This document shows positions 22,991 through 33,000 of a DNA stretch of 42,382 nt, one piece after another. A program made the translations under genes and the position numbers. The stretch covers positions 1-42,382 of the forward strand of contig JAUCBJ010005406.1 in the NCBI GenBank assembly GCA_032718475.1, given 5' to 3'. Position 1 is the stretch's first letter; each line of letters starts with the position of its first letter. The stretch comes from Nemertoderma westbladi. Taxonomy: Eukaryota; Xenacoelomorpha; Nemertodermatida; Nemertodermatidae. Below the pieces are notes generated by a model. That model was not told the DNA's origin. It ran no database searches and saw only the letters and a program-made list of their open reading frames with translations.

Positions 22991-24184
22991 AGCAGTTTAA
23001 CCTGCCAAATTGGGATGTCTTTTAGATGATACAGTAGATCGTCTTTAGCCTATGACAAGTATTTGATACACTACATTAGCCGAAGCCAGTCTATGCGCGA
23101 TCATTCACCCGCTGGATATACCCGGGAGACTGGATTCGGAAGCCTAACCGTATTGCGGGGTAGGCCTACTGTATTATTCGACTGATCGTAATATATATAA
23201 TCTCTGACAAATATTATTCACTTTCGGGAAATATTAACAGTTCCTTTAGGACGTGGCGCTCTAAATATGTAAACAGAGTTATGACTTAAACTAGACACAA
23301 AGGGATGGCTATAGATTCACGTATATGGCGCATTCTTTAGGAGATGCTTTGTTATCAGTCACAATCATACACAATACTGCACGATGCTGCACACTAATCT
23401 GCCGACCTTCACTAATTTTAGTCACATATAAAGAGAACAACAGACAATACATGTAGGGCTTATGAAATAGCATTAGATTCACTTCAAACCACTTAATGTA
23501 AGTCGCAATCGTTATATGTAACCGGTCTCTCTAACCTTTAGTATATCAAGAAGATTGGGGTGTCTGATTATTTATCAGTATTCCAAATATAATATTCCAT
23601 CAACAAATATAATGAATAACCGACAGTAAATAGCAGTACAAAGTTTAAGGTATGAATGGTTCGTTAAGTAAGTGAGTTTCGATAACAGATATACATTCTA
23701 TAATTAAGCCTACTAATGTTGGGCTAAAGACTGAAACACGGAGGTTCCAAAGCCGATGTTCTAGGCTGTGGACAAAATCACATACTGACTCAACTCCAAG
23801 AGTTTCTATATACAAATCTCTAACACAGAGGCAAAAAACGCTCTGATTGGTCGACCGAACAAAGAAGGAACAGAGAACAAAGAAAAGGCTCCACGTGTAC
23901 AGCATCAGCTGTTAGCCGTCGTCATGGTAGCTACACTGTTTACAGAGGATTTGGCGCATTGCGTCATAAAATTGCTAATTATGTCCGCTAAAGTACACAT
24001 ACAGAAGAAATGGCTTTTATGTCCTCTAAAACACCAGTACAGTAAGGACATGGCCTTTTATGCCTGTTAAACCAACTACAGAGTAATTTACGGGGAAAAT
24101 AACCGGCTAATTCCGCAAAATGGGATTTAAGTCTATAAAATATAACAAATCACAGTTTCTAAAATATAAAAATACTCTAAACAG
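22991..24184. other. Non-coding stretch
   Basis: No gene is supported. Three degenerate units of about 46 bases (TTATGTCC/TTATGCC..TAAA..ACAG) lie at 23976-24090. This region lies just past the 3' end of the zinc-knuckle ORF, so it should contain that element's 3' end, but I could not find an LTR here matching any sequence on the right. Confidence 0.45.
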
Positions 24185-27025
24185 TTAGTCTTTCTTACGC
24201 GGACGGCGTTTACGCAGTTTTTTGAGGCTAGCAAGAGTCCTTTTCTCTTTGGGGCGAGCCACTTTACTAGGAGGGCTGTAGCTCCTGGGTGAAGGGTGCA
24301 ATACAATTGCATCAGAAGGTTTAGGATTACGATCGGTGTATCTGCCGGTCGAGGTACCTGGTTGATCGATATCAACTTCAGTGGAGCGAGGTCTAACGGC
24401 CTTTAGGGCGCGTCTTAGGACAGCAGCTCCTACGGGTCCTTGACGGGTCGTCTGGACAATGGCGGTAGGCGGACCATGAGTGGTGAGAAACTTCCTTGGT
24501 TTAATTGTTCTTTCCAGCTCGCGTTCTCGGGCTCGATATTCATAGGGCCGTCGAGATACTTCCTGTAACTCAGGGTGCGAGTTGATAAATAAATCGCCAT
24601 ACTCAGGGTCTTGACGGATGAAATTGATCAAATGATATGAAGTAATATCGTTAGGATTGACGTTCCTAAGATATTTTCGAACAAATTTGGTGGAAATACA
24701 CTCACCAACACGCTTCATTAGTTCGTAACTCGGTGTGCGTGTTTTTTGTTCCACAGACGCGAATAAATAAGGATGGAACGCGTAAATTCCCTCGTAAGAG
24801 CGTCCAGGGTAGTAGCGATGGCGGGACTCACAATGTAAATCCGCGTTCGCTTCCCAAGCTCGGATGTAGCGCAGGGTAATCATCTCATCTACGCTTTCTA
24901 AATCACGGTTAAAGGGGCAATTGTAACTGGCATGTCCTTTAAGTTGACAGTGGTGGCATTGGGTCATAAATTGGGTGCAGACTGCAAAAATATGCGAGTT
25001 ATTAAGTCTGCAATACGCACAATAGATCTCCATCATCGGCTGTTCGTGGAAATAGGAGCAGGGTACGTCTGAGTCCATAGGGGTGAAATGGTCTCTCGAT
25101 GCGCATAATCGACAACGTTTTCGAGAAACATAGTTGGCGTGTCGATAATCGTATGCGGTGAGACATTGTGGACCTTGATACCACTCCAAGACGTAATCGT
25201 TATCGCCGCTCCGGGGCGCTGTAGGCTGGATCGCTTCAGACTCTAAGCAGATTGGTTCGTTTTCCAATTGCATAGCTGAGGTGGGTGCGGCTGTCTCCGC
25301 AAGCGGACCCACTGTCTGAACTTCCACGACAGAATAACCCGTGGGTATTCGGGGTCTTTGTATAACAGATGAATGTAAGTTCTGTATACAAACGTCCTGA
25401 AATAGGGCAAATCCCGCGCTGCTTAGCTTCTCCGCAGCTGAGTCTCTTAGGCTGAGTTTGGTCAGAGCGCGGTCCTTGAACTGACTATCAACGTTACGGA
25501 ACGGAGTCAGAAAGCGCCTGAAACATTCGAAGCGGATGAATTTATTGTGTTCATCTAACTTGGCGAGTTTGGTTCCAAGTATTAAGGGATGGGCGCATAT
25601 GGTACGACTGCATACATCGGCTAGCCAACTGGCAAGTGCTGCGTTTTCAAAGATCGTGTATATAGCTAAGGAGGGACGAAGTGGAACACTCATAAAGCTA
25701 TACACGGCGCCAGGTGCGGTCAATGGTCCATCAAAGTATAAACGAGAATAATGATCTCCATATACTTGTTGGTAATTTATAGGATTTCCAACCTTGAAAT
25801 TCCATCCGTATTCTTGAAAGGCAAGATGTCCGATGGAGGTTCGTTGTACTTTAGTAATGCCGCTGGGTGTATTGGCATACATAGTGCGGAAGAAACCTCG
25901 GCCTTCTGCCCAGGGAGCAATCAGCTGAGTATCCACGAAAGGGTATGGAATGTTCTCCATATTCCGAAAGTCGTTTTGTAGATCTCCATAAACAGCTGAG
26001 CCGATTTTAAGGATTCTTTCGTTAAACAACATCTCGAGCACAGGCTGGGGTAACATCGATCCATCGATACCCATGGCCGGTTTGCGCTCGGTGTCGGCGA
26101 CGTAACGCTGCGCGAGCTCGAATTGTCCATGTCGGAGTTTCTTTTGTGTCTCAGTAAGAGTTTCAAAAGAATAATCAATCACATCGGAACACGCTCGAGT
26201 AAATACGTGGGTAGAACCAGCGAGTCCTCGTATGTGTATCATCCGCGTAGTTCCCAGTTCTCCAACCGGAACGCTACCTTCGTTGTCGTAGGTGACAACT
26301 CCATACATCTCAATAACGTTAAGAGTCTCATTCCACTCTTTAGTGGCGTTTTCGAGGGTCATTCCCACAGGATGCCACAAGGTAGCGCATTCGCTAGCAT
26401 TAGGTAGGTCTCTATACTTTAAATATTGTGTGGTATATGTTTCCACATCTCCATATCGTTGTATTCTTTCCTCCTCGAATAACACGTCAAGATTCCAGTG
26501 TACTAAACGAGTTTTCATGAATCCATCAAGATTATACGGAGGTATTGTTTCTTTCTCTATTTTGGAAACATTATATGGTTTTCGAAATGAGTTTACTTTA
26601 ACTAACTGATCCAGATGTTTCTGCAGTTGTTCGAGTTCGACAAGATCGAGAGGATTTATTAGTGGTAGAAACCTCAGACTATGTGTAGGATCTTCCGGTT
26701 TTACCATGTAATATTGTGTTAGATTGACGTAATAAGGGTGATCTTTGATCCCATAAAACGAGTCCGGTAAAGGTCTAGCGCGTATATTTACATCGTGTAC
26801 CATGCGACGGACAAGATCTGCTCTATTGTCCGGAGGTTCAACGAGTATACCATCGACACGAGCGGCTTCGATGGGCGGACGTTGCAACATGGGAGCGTCA
26901 GCGATAAGATCTCGAGATCTTAGGTTGATATCAACCGGTTGGGGTTGTACCGTCGCAAAGAGTTTGTCTCCGAAATGGGGAACCATCGAGGGATGAAGGA
27001 TGGTTTTAGAGTAGAGATCCATCAT
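24185..27025 (-). CDS. Unassigned zinc-knuckle protein of a retroelement (main part)
   Basis: A 946-codon frame is open from the ATG at 27025, but coding clearly continues upstream in the same frame past two stops (27107-27109 TAG, 27164-27166 TGA). I cannot name the family. It has no membrane segment or signal peptide, so it is not envelope-like. Around residues 640-705 lie three Cys/His groups: CRLC...H near 643, CAYCRLNNSHIFAVC (CX2CX5HX4C) near 675 and CHHCQLKGHASYNC (a canonical CX2CX4HX4C knuckle) near 695. The last ~150 residues are rich in Arg/Lys/Pro and end in a very basic tail. A nucleic-acid-binding Gag or nucleocapsid-like role is inferred. It follows the BEL/Pao polyprotein on the same strand. 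Confidence 0.75.
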   Translation of the reverse strand: MMDLYSKTILHPSMVPHFGDKLFATVQPQPVDINLRSRDLIADAPMLQRPPIEAARVDGILVEPPDNRADLVRRMVHDVNIRARPLPDSFYGIKDHPYYVNLTQYYMVKPEDPTHSLRFLPLINPLDLVELEQLQKHLDQLVKVNSFRKPYNVSKIEKETIPPYNLDGFMKTRLVHWNLDVLFEEERIQRYGDVETYTTQYLKYRDLPNASECATLWHPVGMTLENATKEWNETLNVIEMYGVVTYDNEGSVPVGELGTTRMIHIRGLAGSTHVFTRACSDVIDYSFETLTETQKKLRHGQFELAQRYVADTERKPAMGIDGSMLPQPVLEMLFNERILKIGSAVYGDLQNDFRNMENIPYPFVDTQLIAPWAEGRGFFRTMYANTPSGITKVQRTSIGHLAFQEYGWNFKVGNPINYQQVYGDHYSRLYFDGPLTAPGAVYSFMSVPLRPSLAIYTIFENAALASWLADVCSRTICAHPLILGTKLAKLDEHNKFIRFECFRRFLTPFRNVDSQFKDRALTKLSLRDSAAEKLSSAGFALFQDVCIQNLHSSVIQRPRIPTGYSVVEVQTVGPLAETAAPTSAMQLENEPICLESEAIQPTAPRSGDNDYVLEWYQGPQCLTAYDYRHANYVSRKRCRLCASRDHFTPMDSDVPCSYFHEQPMMEIYCAYCRLNNSHIFAVCTQFMTQCHHCQLKGHASYNCPFNRDLESVDEMITLRYIRAWEANADLHCESRHRYYPGRSYEGIYAFHPYLFASVEQKTRTPSYELMKRVGECISTKFVRKYLRNVNPNDITSYHLINFIRQDPEYGDLFINSHPELQEVSRRPYEYRARERELERTIKPRKFLTTHGPPTAIVQTTRQGPVGAAVLRRALKAVRPRSTEVDIDQPGTSTGRYTDRNPKPSDAIVLHPSPRSYSPPSKVARPKEKRTLASLKKLRKRRPRKKD

Positions 27026-27163
27026 AAGGATTTGAGCTTCGGGTTGAGCTAAAGCTGCTTCTTCTCTCTCATCTAGTTCTATATGTCTCTCCTCGAGCTG
27101 ATTTTCCTAGACGTAGTTTCCTTTTCGTAGACGCTCATCTAGGAACTCTTGTAAAGAGTAGGT

Positions 27164-27907
27164 TCATCCACGTTCGATGTCCTCCTCGAGATTTTGTATT
27201 TCTCTATCGAACTGGGGTAAAGCTAATTCTTTCACCGCTTGGACTTGTTGCTGCAATTTACGTTTCTCCAAACAATCGTAAGTTCCCTTTCTGATTTTCT
27301 GCCGAATAGCGTCTAACGCGTTTCGTACGACCCTCTCTTCGACTTCCGTAACGGGTTGTATCGAGGTGAAGCCGGGACGGTTGTGTGGGTTAAACGGCGA
27401 TATTAGATGACCGCGTCCCAATCCAGCTAGGTAGGGTTGGCGAATATCTAGTGAGCCTACTACCGGAGTGCCACCGATCAACTGTTCGGGTAACACTAGA
27501 TCTTTGAACAGTGAATACAGTTCGGGAGGATCCGTGATACTATTAGGATCAAGAGTCTGAGGTCTAACTGAGGAATGAGGAGGTCTGACCGAGTATTCCG
27601 GAACTCTGATCATCGGTTTGTTCAAGGATCGTTTGAGTCGAGCGACCGTAGGGGATACGTCAAACAGGTTTCGCTCGAAACTCCCATACGTATATCGTGT
27701 AAAACTGTGTTTAGCGCAACGTCTCCGCGGATGTTTATGTCTTTCCGTTTGCTCATTGGGTCTAGGGCATTCGTCGCAGTAATACCAAAGACGCACGTCC
27801 TGCAGGGGAAACGCGGGTGATCGTTCTCCAGTTTTACAATATTCCTCCATCTGTTCGAAGCTATCTGGGACGACAGGTAGCGGTCGATCGGCGGTAAGGT
27901 ACATCAT
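27164..27907 (-). pseudogene. Upstream segment of the zinc-knuckle protein ORF
   Basis: A 247-codon frame shares the reading frame of the 946-codon ORF. It is separated from it by TGA at 27164-27166 and TAG at 27107-27109; between and after the stops the peptide stays coding-like (charged, Glu/Leu-rich). It has a CDEC...C patch near residue 50 and a Glu-rich helical end. The upstream end overlaps the 193-codon ORF by 47 bases in another frame. The three pieces look like one gene of about 1,400 codons broken by one +1 frame change and two nonsense changes. Readthrough cannot be excluded. Confidence 0.65.
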
Positions 27908-28442
27908 AGTGAAAGAGTCGTTTGAGTTCTATCATAGGATCATGATGTATACCTTGAGGATATCGAGTTTCGAGATTTTGTTGACTGGCAATATTGAGGT
28001 ATGTCTCTCTCAAGAATTCCAGATAATCGTTGAAGTCGCTGCGTTTATCCGGCTCTTCAACGTCTTCCCTTTCGAGTCTGTTTCGAATAGAGTTCTCGTG
28101 TTCTATTCTCGGTTTATCGTTCCGACTCCGCTGGGTATGATATTTAAATAAAACCATTTCCCTTTCGGTATCTACATCGTCCGTATCGTGTAAATCGATA
28201 GGATGGCCAGTAGTTAAGAAGTCCATATACGTACCATTACGATGCGTATAGCGAGCGGTGAACTTTCGATAGTCCAATTCACGCGTAAGTTGCTCTTGGG
28301 ACATTGGCGGTTCGATATAACGACCATCATCTTCCGTAGTAGTTGGACCAGCGTCGCCGCGTATCAAGCTATCGACAAACGCTTGTAAAGGTAGAGTATA
28401 TCGCTCCCTGATACCAAGATCATCTTCTATCAACTCAGTCAT
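27861..28442 (-). pseudogene. N-terminal segment of the zinc-knuckle protein ORF
   Basis: The ATG at 28440-28442 opens a 193-codon frame, highly charged and rich in Asp/Glu/Arg/Thr, with no recognised domain. Its last ~16 codons overlap the next frame; a +1 change near 27880-27905 joins them. It is the most upstream coding-like piece, so this ATG is the likely original start. The 1.6 kb between it and the BEL/Pao stop at 30080 is non-coding. Confidence 0.6.
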
Positions 28443-30079
28443 ATCTGCTATATGAGTTTATTAATATTATAATGAGTTTATATATATTAGGCTAGCGGGC
28501 GTCGCTGCCTACCCCTCTTTTGACCCGGACAGTGTAAGATCCTCAGCGCCGATGTACCGTCGTCGCTGTGCTTTCGCCAACGATGTAGCTACACAACGAC
28601 AACGATAACCGGCACAAGTCACTCCACTGTCCGTCCCAAAGGCTTAGATGTACTTCAGGTTCTTTCTGGAGAGTTAGGGCTACTTTCACAATTGCGACTA
28701 GCTACTGTAAACACACTTTAGCAGTAACATTCACCTATGAACGCACAAATTCAACACAACTGCCACAAACTGTACACATTCGGGCCATTTGTCCGTTAGT
28801 CAGTACCTTCCAGAATGTCACTTTATTTATTATGTATCCTTGGATACTAGCAGTGCGCTATTTATTCCCTATGCTATTCAATGGGGCAAGCTTTCTATTG
28901 TTCTTTTAACTCACTTCTAATTCTAGCGTGGTTGTTGCCATGGTGACATTATGGAAAGCTAGCGGTAGAATTAGGGTAATTCTCATGCATACAGATCTGG
29001 GATGCTATTTAATAGTAATTCTTTAATTGTCAATATCCTCTCTATATATGATTTTATGAATTTTATCGGCTATTGACTATATATTGGAGATTCTCGCACA
29101 CAAATACACTTAATAGAGTGAATCTCCGCTCCCATGATCTATTAAGTAATGGAATTTTGGGAATGTTATAAATTGTATAAAAATGACAATTTATTAAATT
29201 CATTGAAATATATGAATTTAAATTTATTCCCGTAAATTTTATTATTTAATGTTAAATAGACGTAATTTTATTCCAGAACGTGTCTGGGGACTGGGATCCT
29301 AGATTCTAGGAATTTTGTCTTTTTAAGAGTATCGGTAAGTGCTACGATATCTTAATCGACTAGAATTTTAAAGCATCTAAAATTTGACAGATTTTGTAAA
29401 TATTAATAATTAATATTTAGGATGGGCACCAGTTTATTCCAGAACTTGTCTGGGGACATTAACCACTGATTCTAGAATTTTGTCTTTCAAGTATATCGGT
29501 GGGTGCCGCGATATCTTAATCGACTAGAATTACAGATGGTCAAAGGGTTTAACAGATTTATTTGCGTTGTACGCTACTGTTAAAGGGACATAACGCTACT
29601 ATATGTATTATTTAATATACGGTATGAGAGCAATATCGCACGAAGCAATGTCAGTGAGAAGAGGCAAGTCGTTTCCAAGGTCTACCCAGAGCTTGGTTTA
29701 GCCGAGACACGAGGATCTGAATTTTGCATTCCTAATACTCTGCTTACCAATAATACTTAAATATAGTAGGAGCTTTATTATACTTTAATAAGTACGGATA
29801 TGTCATCTTACTGTAATTACGTATTTGTAATGTAATACGGACAGTAAGGAAAGAGAAAAATAATTATTTCTCGCCGTCGCACTAAATATATAATATATAA
29901 GTAATTAAGTAATAAACGCGAATATATATTGCACTAATCTACTAAATAATCACTAAAATAACATTCTACTAAATAAAATTAAAGAAAACGATTATAATAA
30001 AATTACATAATAATATATACATAAATATAAAAGAATAAAAACAAATACAAATATAGTCATACACCCACTCCAGCCGTTG
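28443..30079. other. Non-coding spacer between BEL/Pao polyprotein and zinc-knuckle ORF
   Basis: It contains two related segments of about 100 bases (29268-29371 and 29434-29532) in direct orientation, 166 bases apart. The rest is AT-rich. If the BEL/Pao element ends here, its 3' LTR should be in this spacer. I compared it by eye with 38276-39506 and saw no shared stretch. Confidence 0.5.
29268..29532 (-). repeat. 166-bp-period direct repeat
   Basis: Both units start TTATTCCAGAAC, then TGTCTGGGGAC, then ATTCTAG..AATTTTGTCTTT, then TATCGGT.. and end CGATATCTTAATCGACTAGA. The period is 166 bases, with about 100 conserved. The strand is given for the surrounding element. The function is unknown. 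Confidence 0.8.
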
Positions 30080-33000
30080 TTAAGTTGGGGAGTCCCTAGA
30101 TGTTTGTTGGATTAGGGAGGTGGTCGTGGGAAGAGTATCTTGCCTTCCATAGTTTCCGGAGAGTTCTCTGTCTCTTTCCAGTAAACATAAACGACCAACT
30201 GGGCGATTGAGCTGCTGTGTCTCGAAGACAATTCCCGGTTTCTTGAAGTTACGTCGCATGACGACGAGTTCTACCGATCGCATCAAACCGTCATCCGAGA
30301 TGTGAGTCTCGATGATACGACCTGTCTGCCACCGCTTACGTGGAAGCTCTACATCCACAATAAGAACCATGTCTCCAGCGCTGAAGTTTTCTTGCTGCGC
30401 AAACCACTTAGTTCGAAGTTGTAGCGTGGGCAGATAATGTTTTTCGAAATGGTCAGCGAAACGACGGGATAACAACTGCATGAGTTGCCAAGTTTGCCGG
30501 CAGTATTCGTCTCCGTCTGTAATTTCCGATTGTGGGAGCATGGCTACAGGTTTCTTCAGTAGGAAGTGCGCGGGTGTTAGAGCTTCCAGGGAATCGGGAC
30601 TCGATGAGACTGGCATAAGCGGTCTCTCGTTGAGATAGGCGGCAATTTCCTCCATTAACGTCCGCAAAAGTTCGTCGGTGAGATACGCGCGGCAAGGCAC
30701 TATAAAGTGAAATGCTGTCTTCACACTTCTTATTAATCTCTCCCAACTTCCTCCCCACCAAGGGGCGTCGGCGGCGTTGAAGGTCCAGCTAGACGCTGTT
30801 ACTCGTAGCTGATCGTCCACCTGTCTTTGGTTCCAATCTTTGACGTAAGCTTTGATTTCATTGTTGGCACCAATGAAGTTTGTTCCCTTATCAGATCTCA
30901 TCGTGTTACTAGTGCCAAAGCGAGCGATCTGTCGTCGTAAGCTTAATAGAAAGCTGTTGGTAGATAAATCGTTCACCATGTCGAGATGGATAGCTCTACA
31001 AGTCATACAAACAAAGATGACACACCATCTCTTGACTATAGTCCTAGCACGATATACTTCAATAGGGCCAAATAAATCCACACCGTTATTAGTAAAAGGT
31101 GGTTCATAGAAGCTTACTCGTTCCCTAGGTAATTCTGCCTCTCGCTGTGTTAAAGGCCTACTGAATGCTTTCCTACAGGGTATGCAGTTCCTAAGAACTT
31201 GGTTCAGAGCTCTACGGGGTTTATAAAAATAATAGCGAGTTCGAATTTCGCTAAGAACTCGTTCTCTACCAGCATGATAAAGTTTGCTGTGAACGTCTAC
31301 AATCATCTTGACTTGTATTTCAAGATTTCTAATGAGTATGGGAAACTTAGTGTCAAAGGATAATGGAGCATTCGTTAATCTTCCTCCAACACGTATCAAC
31401 CCATCTATCATTGTGCTAGAGAAACGATCCCTTAAGCGCATCTGCGGATTTCTCAACAACAGGAAATACTTATTGGAATCCTCATAGCATTGCAGGAGTC
31501 TCAGCATCTGCTTGTTGGTTTCTTCATGCTCCTGATAACTGATCTTCTCCTTCAGAAGCCTGTCGGATATCTTATATTTGGGAAGATCTTTAACAACATG
31601 GACCTGCACCGATGTTAGTGGAGCGGTATCACTTTTGGTCTTCACCCCGGAGTAGTGATGGTGAAAACATCTTTTTAAATATGTAACGGCCTTACAGAGC
31701 CGATTCCAGGAACTGTAGTGATGTATCGCTCTCTGCAGGAGAGGTGAGAGTCCTTGCGAGACGTCTGGTATTCCAGATTTCCAATCCTTCTCACGGATTT
31801 CCACTACAAGTTTATTTGTGGGTGTGGGTTTCTGATCCAAAGCGTCGTCTCCGGAAGTATGTAGTACAGACAGATCTACCATAGGTTTAAATAACTTCGA
31901 TTTACTCGCCCGAGTTTTAGGTTTGACTTTCTCCGCTCCCTTGGCCTGTCTAATCTCTGCTGTAGTAAGATGAGGAGGCCATTCTTCTTCTTCTTTGTAG
32001 AGGAAGTCGGGTCCACCTAACCAGTCTGGAGTATCTACCAGTTCTTGTGGAGTTGCTCCCCTGGAGGCGATGTCTGCTGGATTAATCGTTCCGGGGCAAT
32101 GTCTCCATTGATCCATCGTTGTGCGACTGAGTATAATGGCTACTCTGTTGGTAACGAAGACGCTGAACTGACAGACTTCATTGGTTATATACTCTAACAC
32201 GAGTAAAGCGTCGGTCCAATAGACAGTCTTCTCCAGTGGATAGTCGATCTGTTCTGTTACATTCCGGCCGATGGCTGTAGCGTATAGAGCCGCCTTTAAC
32301 TCCGCTCGAGGAACTTTCAACTTGTTGTTTATCAGTGCCTTAGAGGTAACCAAGGCGACTTTGATTCCGTCCGGAGTTTCCACCCTTAGGTAGGCTACTA
32401 TACCTATTCCCATATCGCTGGCATCTCCAAACACATGGAGTTGATAGGAATACGTAGGGAGAACATGACCAAAATATGAACGGGAAATTATAAAGTTCTC
32501 GATGGCTGGTAGAGAATCTTCCCATTTCATCCACTTCTTTAATAATTCTCCCTTAAGTGGATCGTCCCATGAGTGGTTTTCAAGCCACATCTGTTGTACT
32601 AAACTCCGAGCAATCAATATAACTGGGCTAATAAATCCCAATGGATCGAAATAAGTGCTCAGGATACTTAAACAAATCCGTTTAGTCCGAACTGGATTAT
32701 CTCGCTGTTTTAGTTGAAAAAACAGGATATCTCTTTCTGTGTCCCATTTCAAACCAAGGGTCTTAGTTTCTGGGAGATCATCTTTTATTAGATCTAGGTC
32801 TTTCGCTCCTCGATCTTCTACCGGGATCGACTCCAGAAACTCACGGGAGTTGCTGGTGAATTTAGTTAATCGAAATCCACCTCTTTTTAAGCACTCTACC
32901 GTTCCTTTAGCGACGTCAATGGCTTCTTCGACTGATGGAAGGGACTTTAGATTATCGTCCATGTATATATCCCGCTTGATGTTGTCAATCACCTCTTTAG

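Noticed and set aside
23645-23905. 86-codon hydrophobic ORF on the - strand
   Set aside because: It has no recognisable features and no neighbours supporting it.
28443-30079. 3' LTR of the BEL/Pao element
   Set aside because: No stretch matching the DNA right of 38275 was seen by eye. A computed self-alignment could overturn this.
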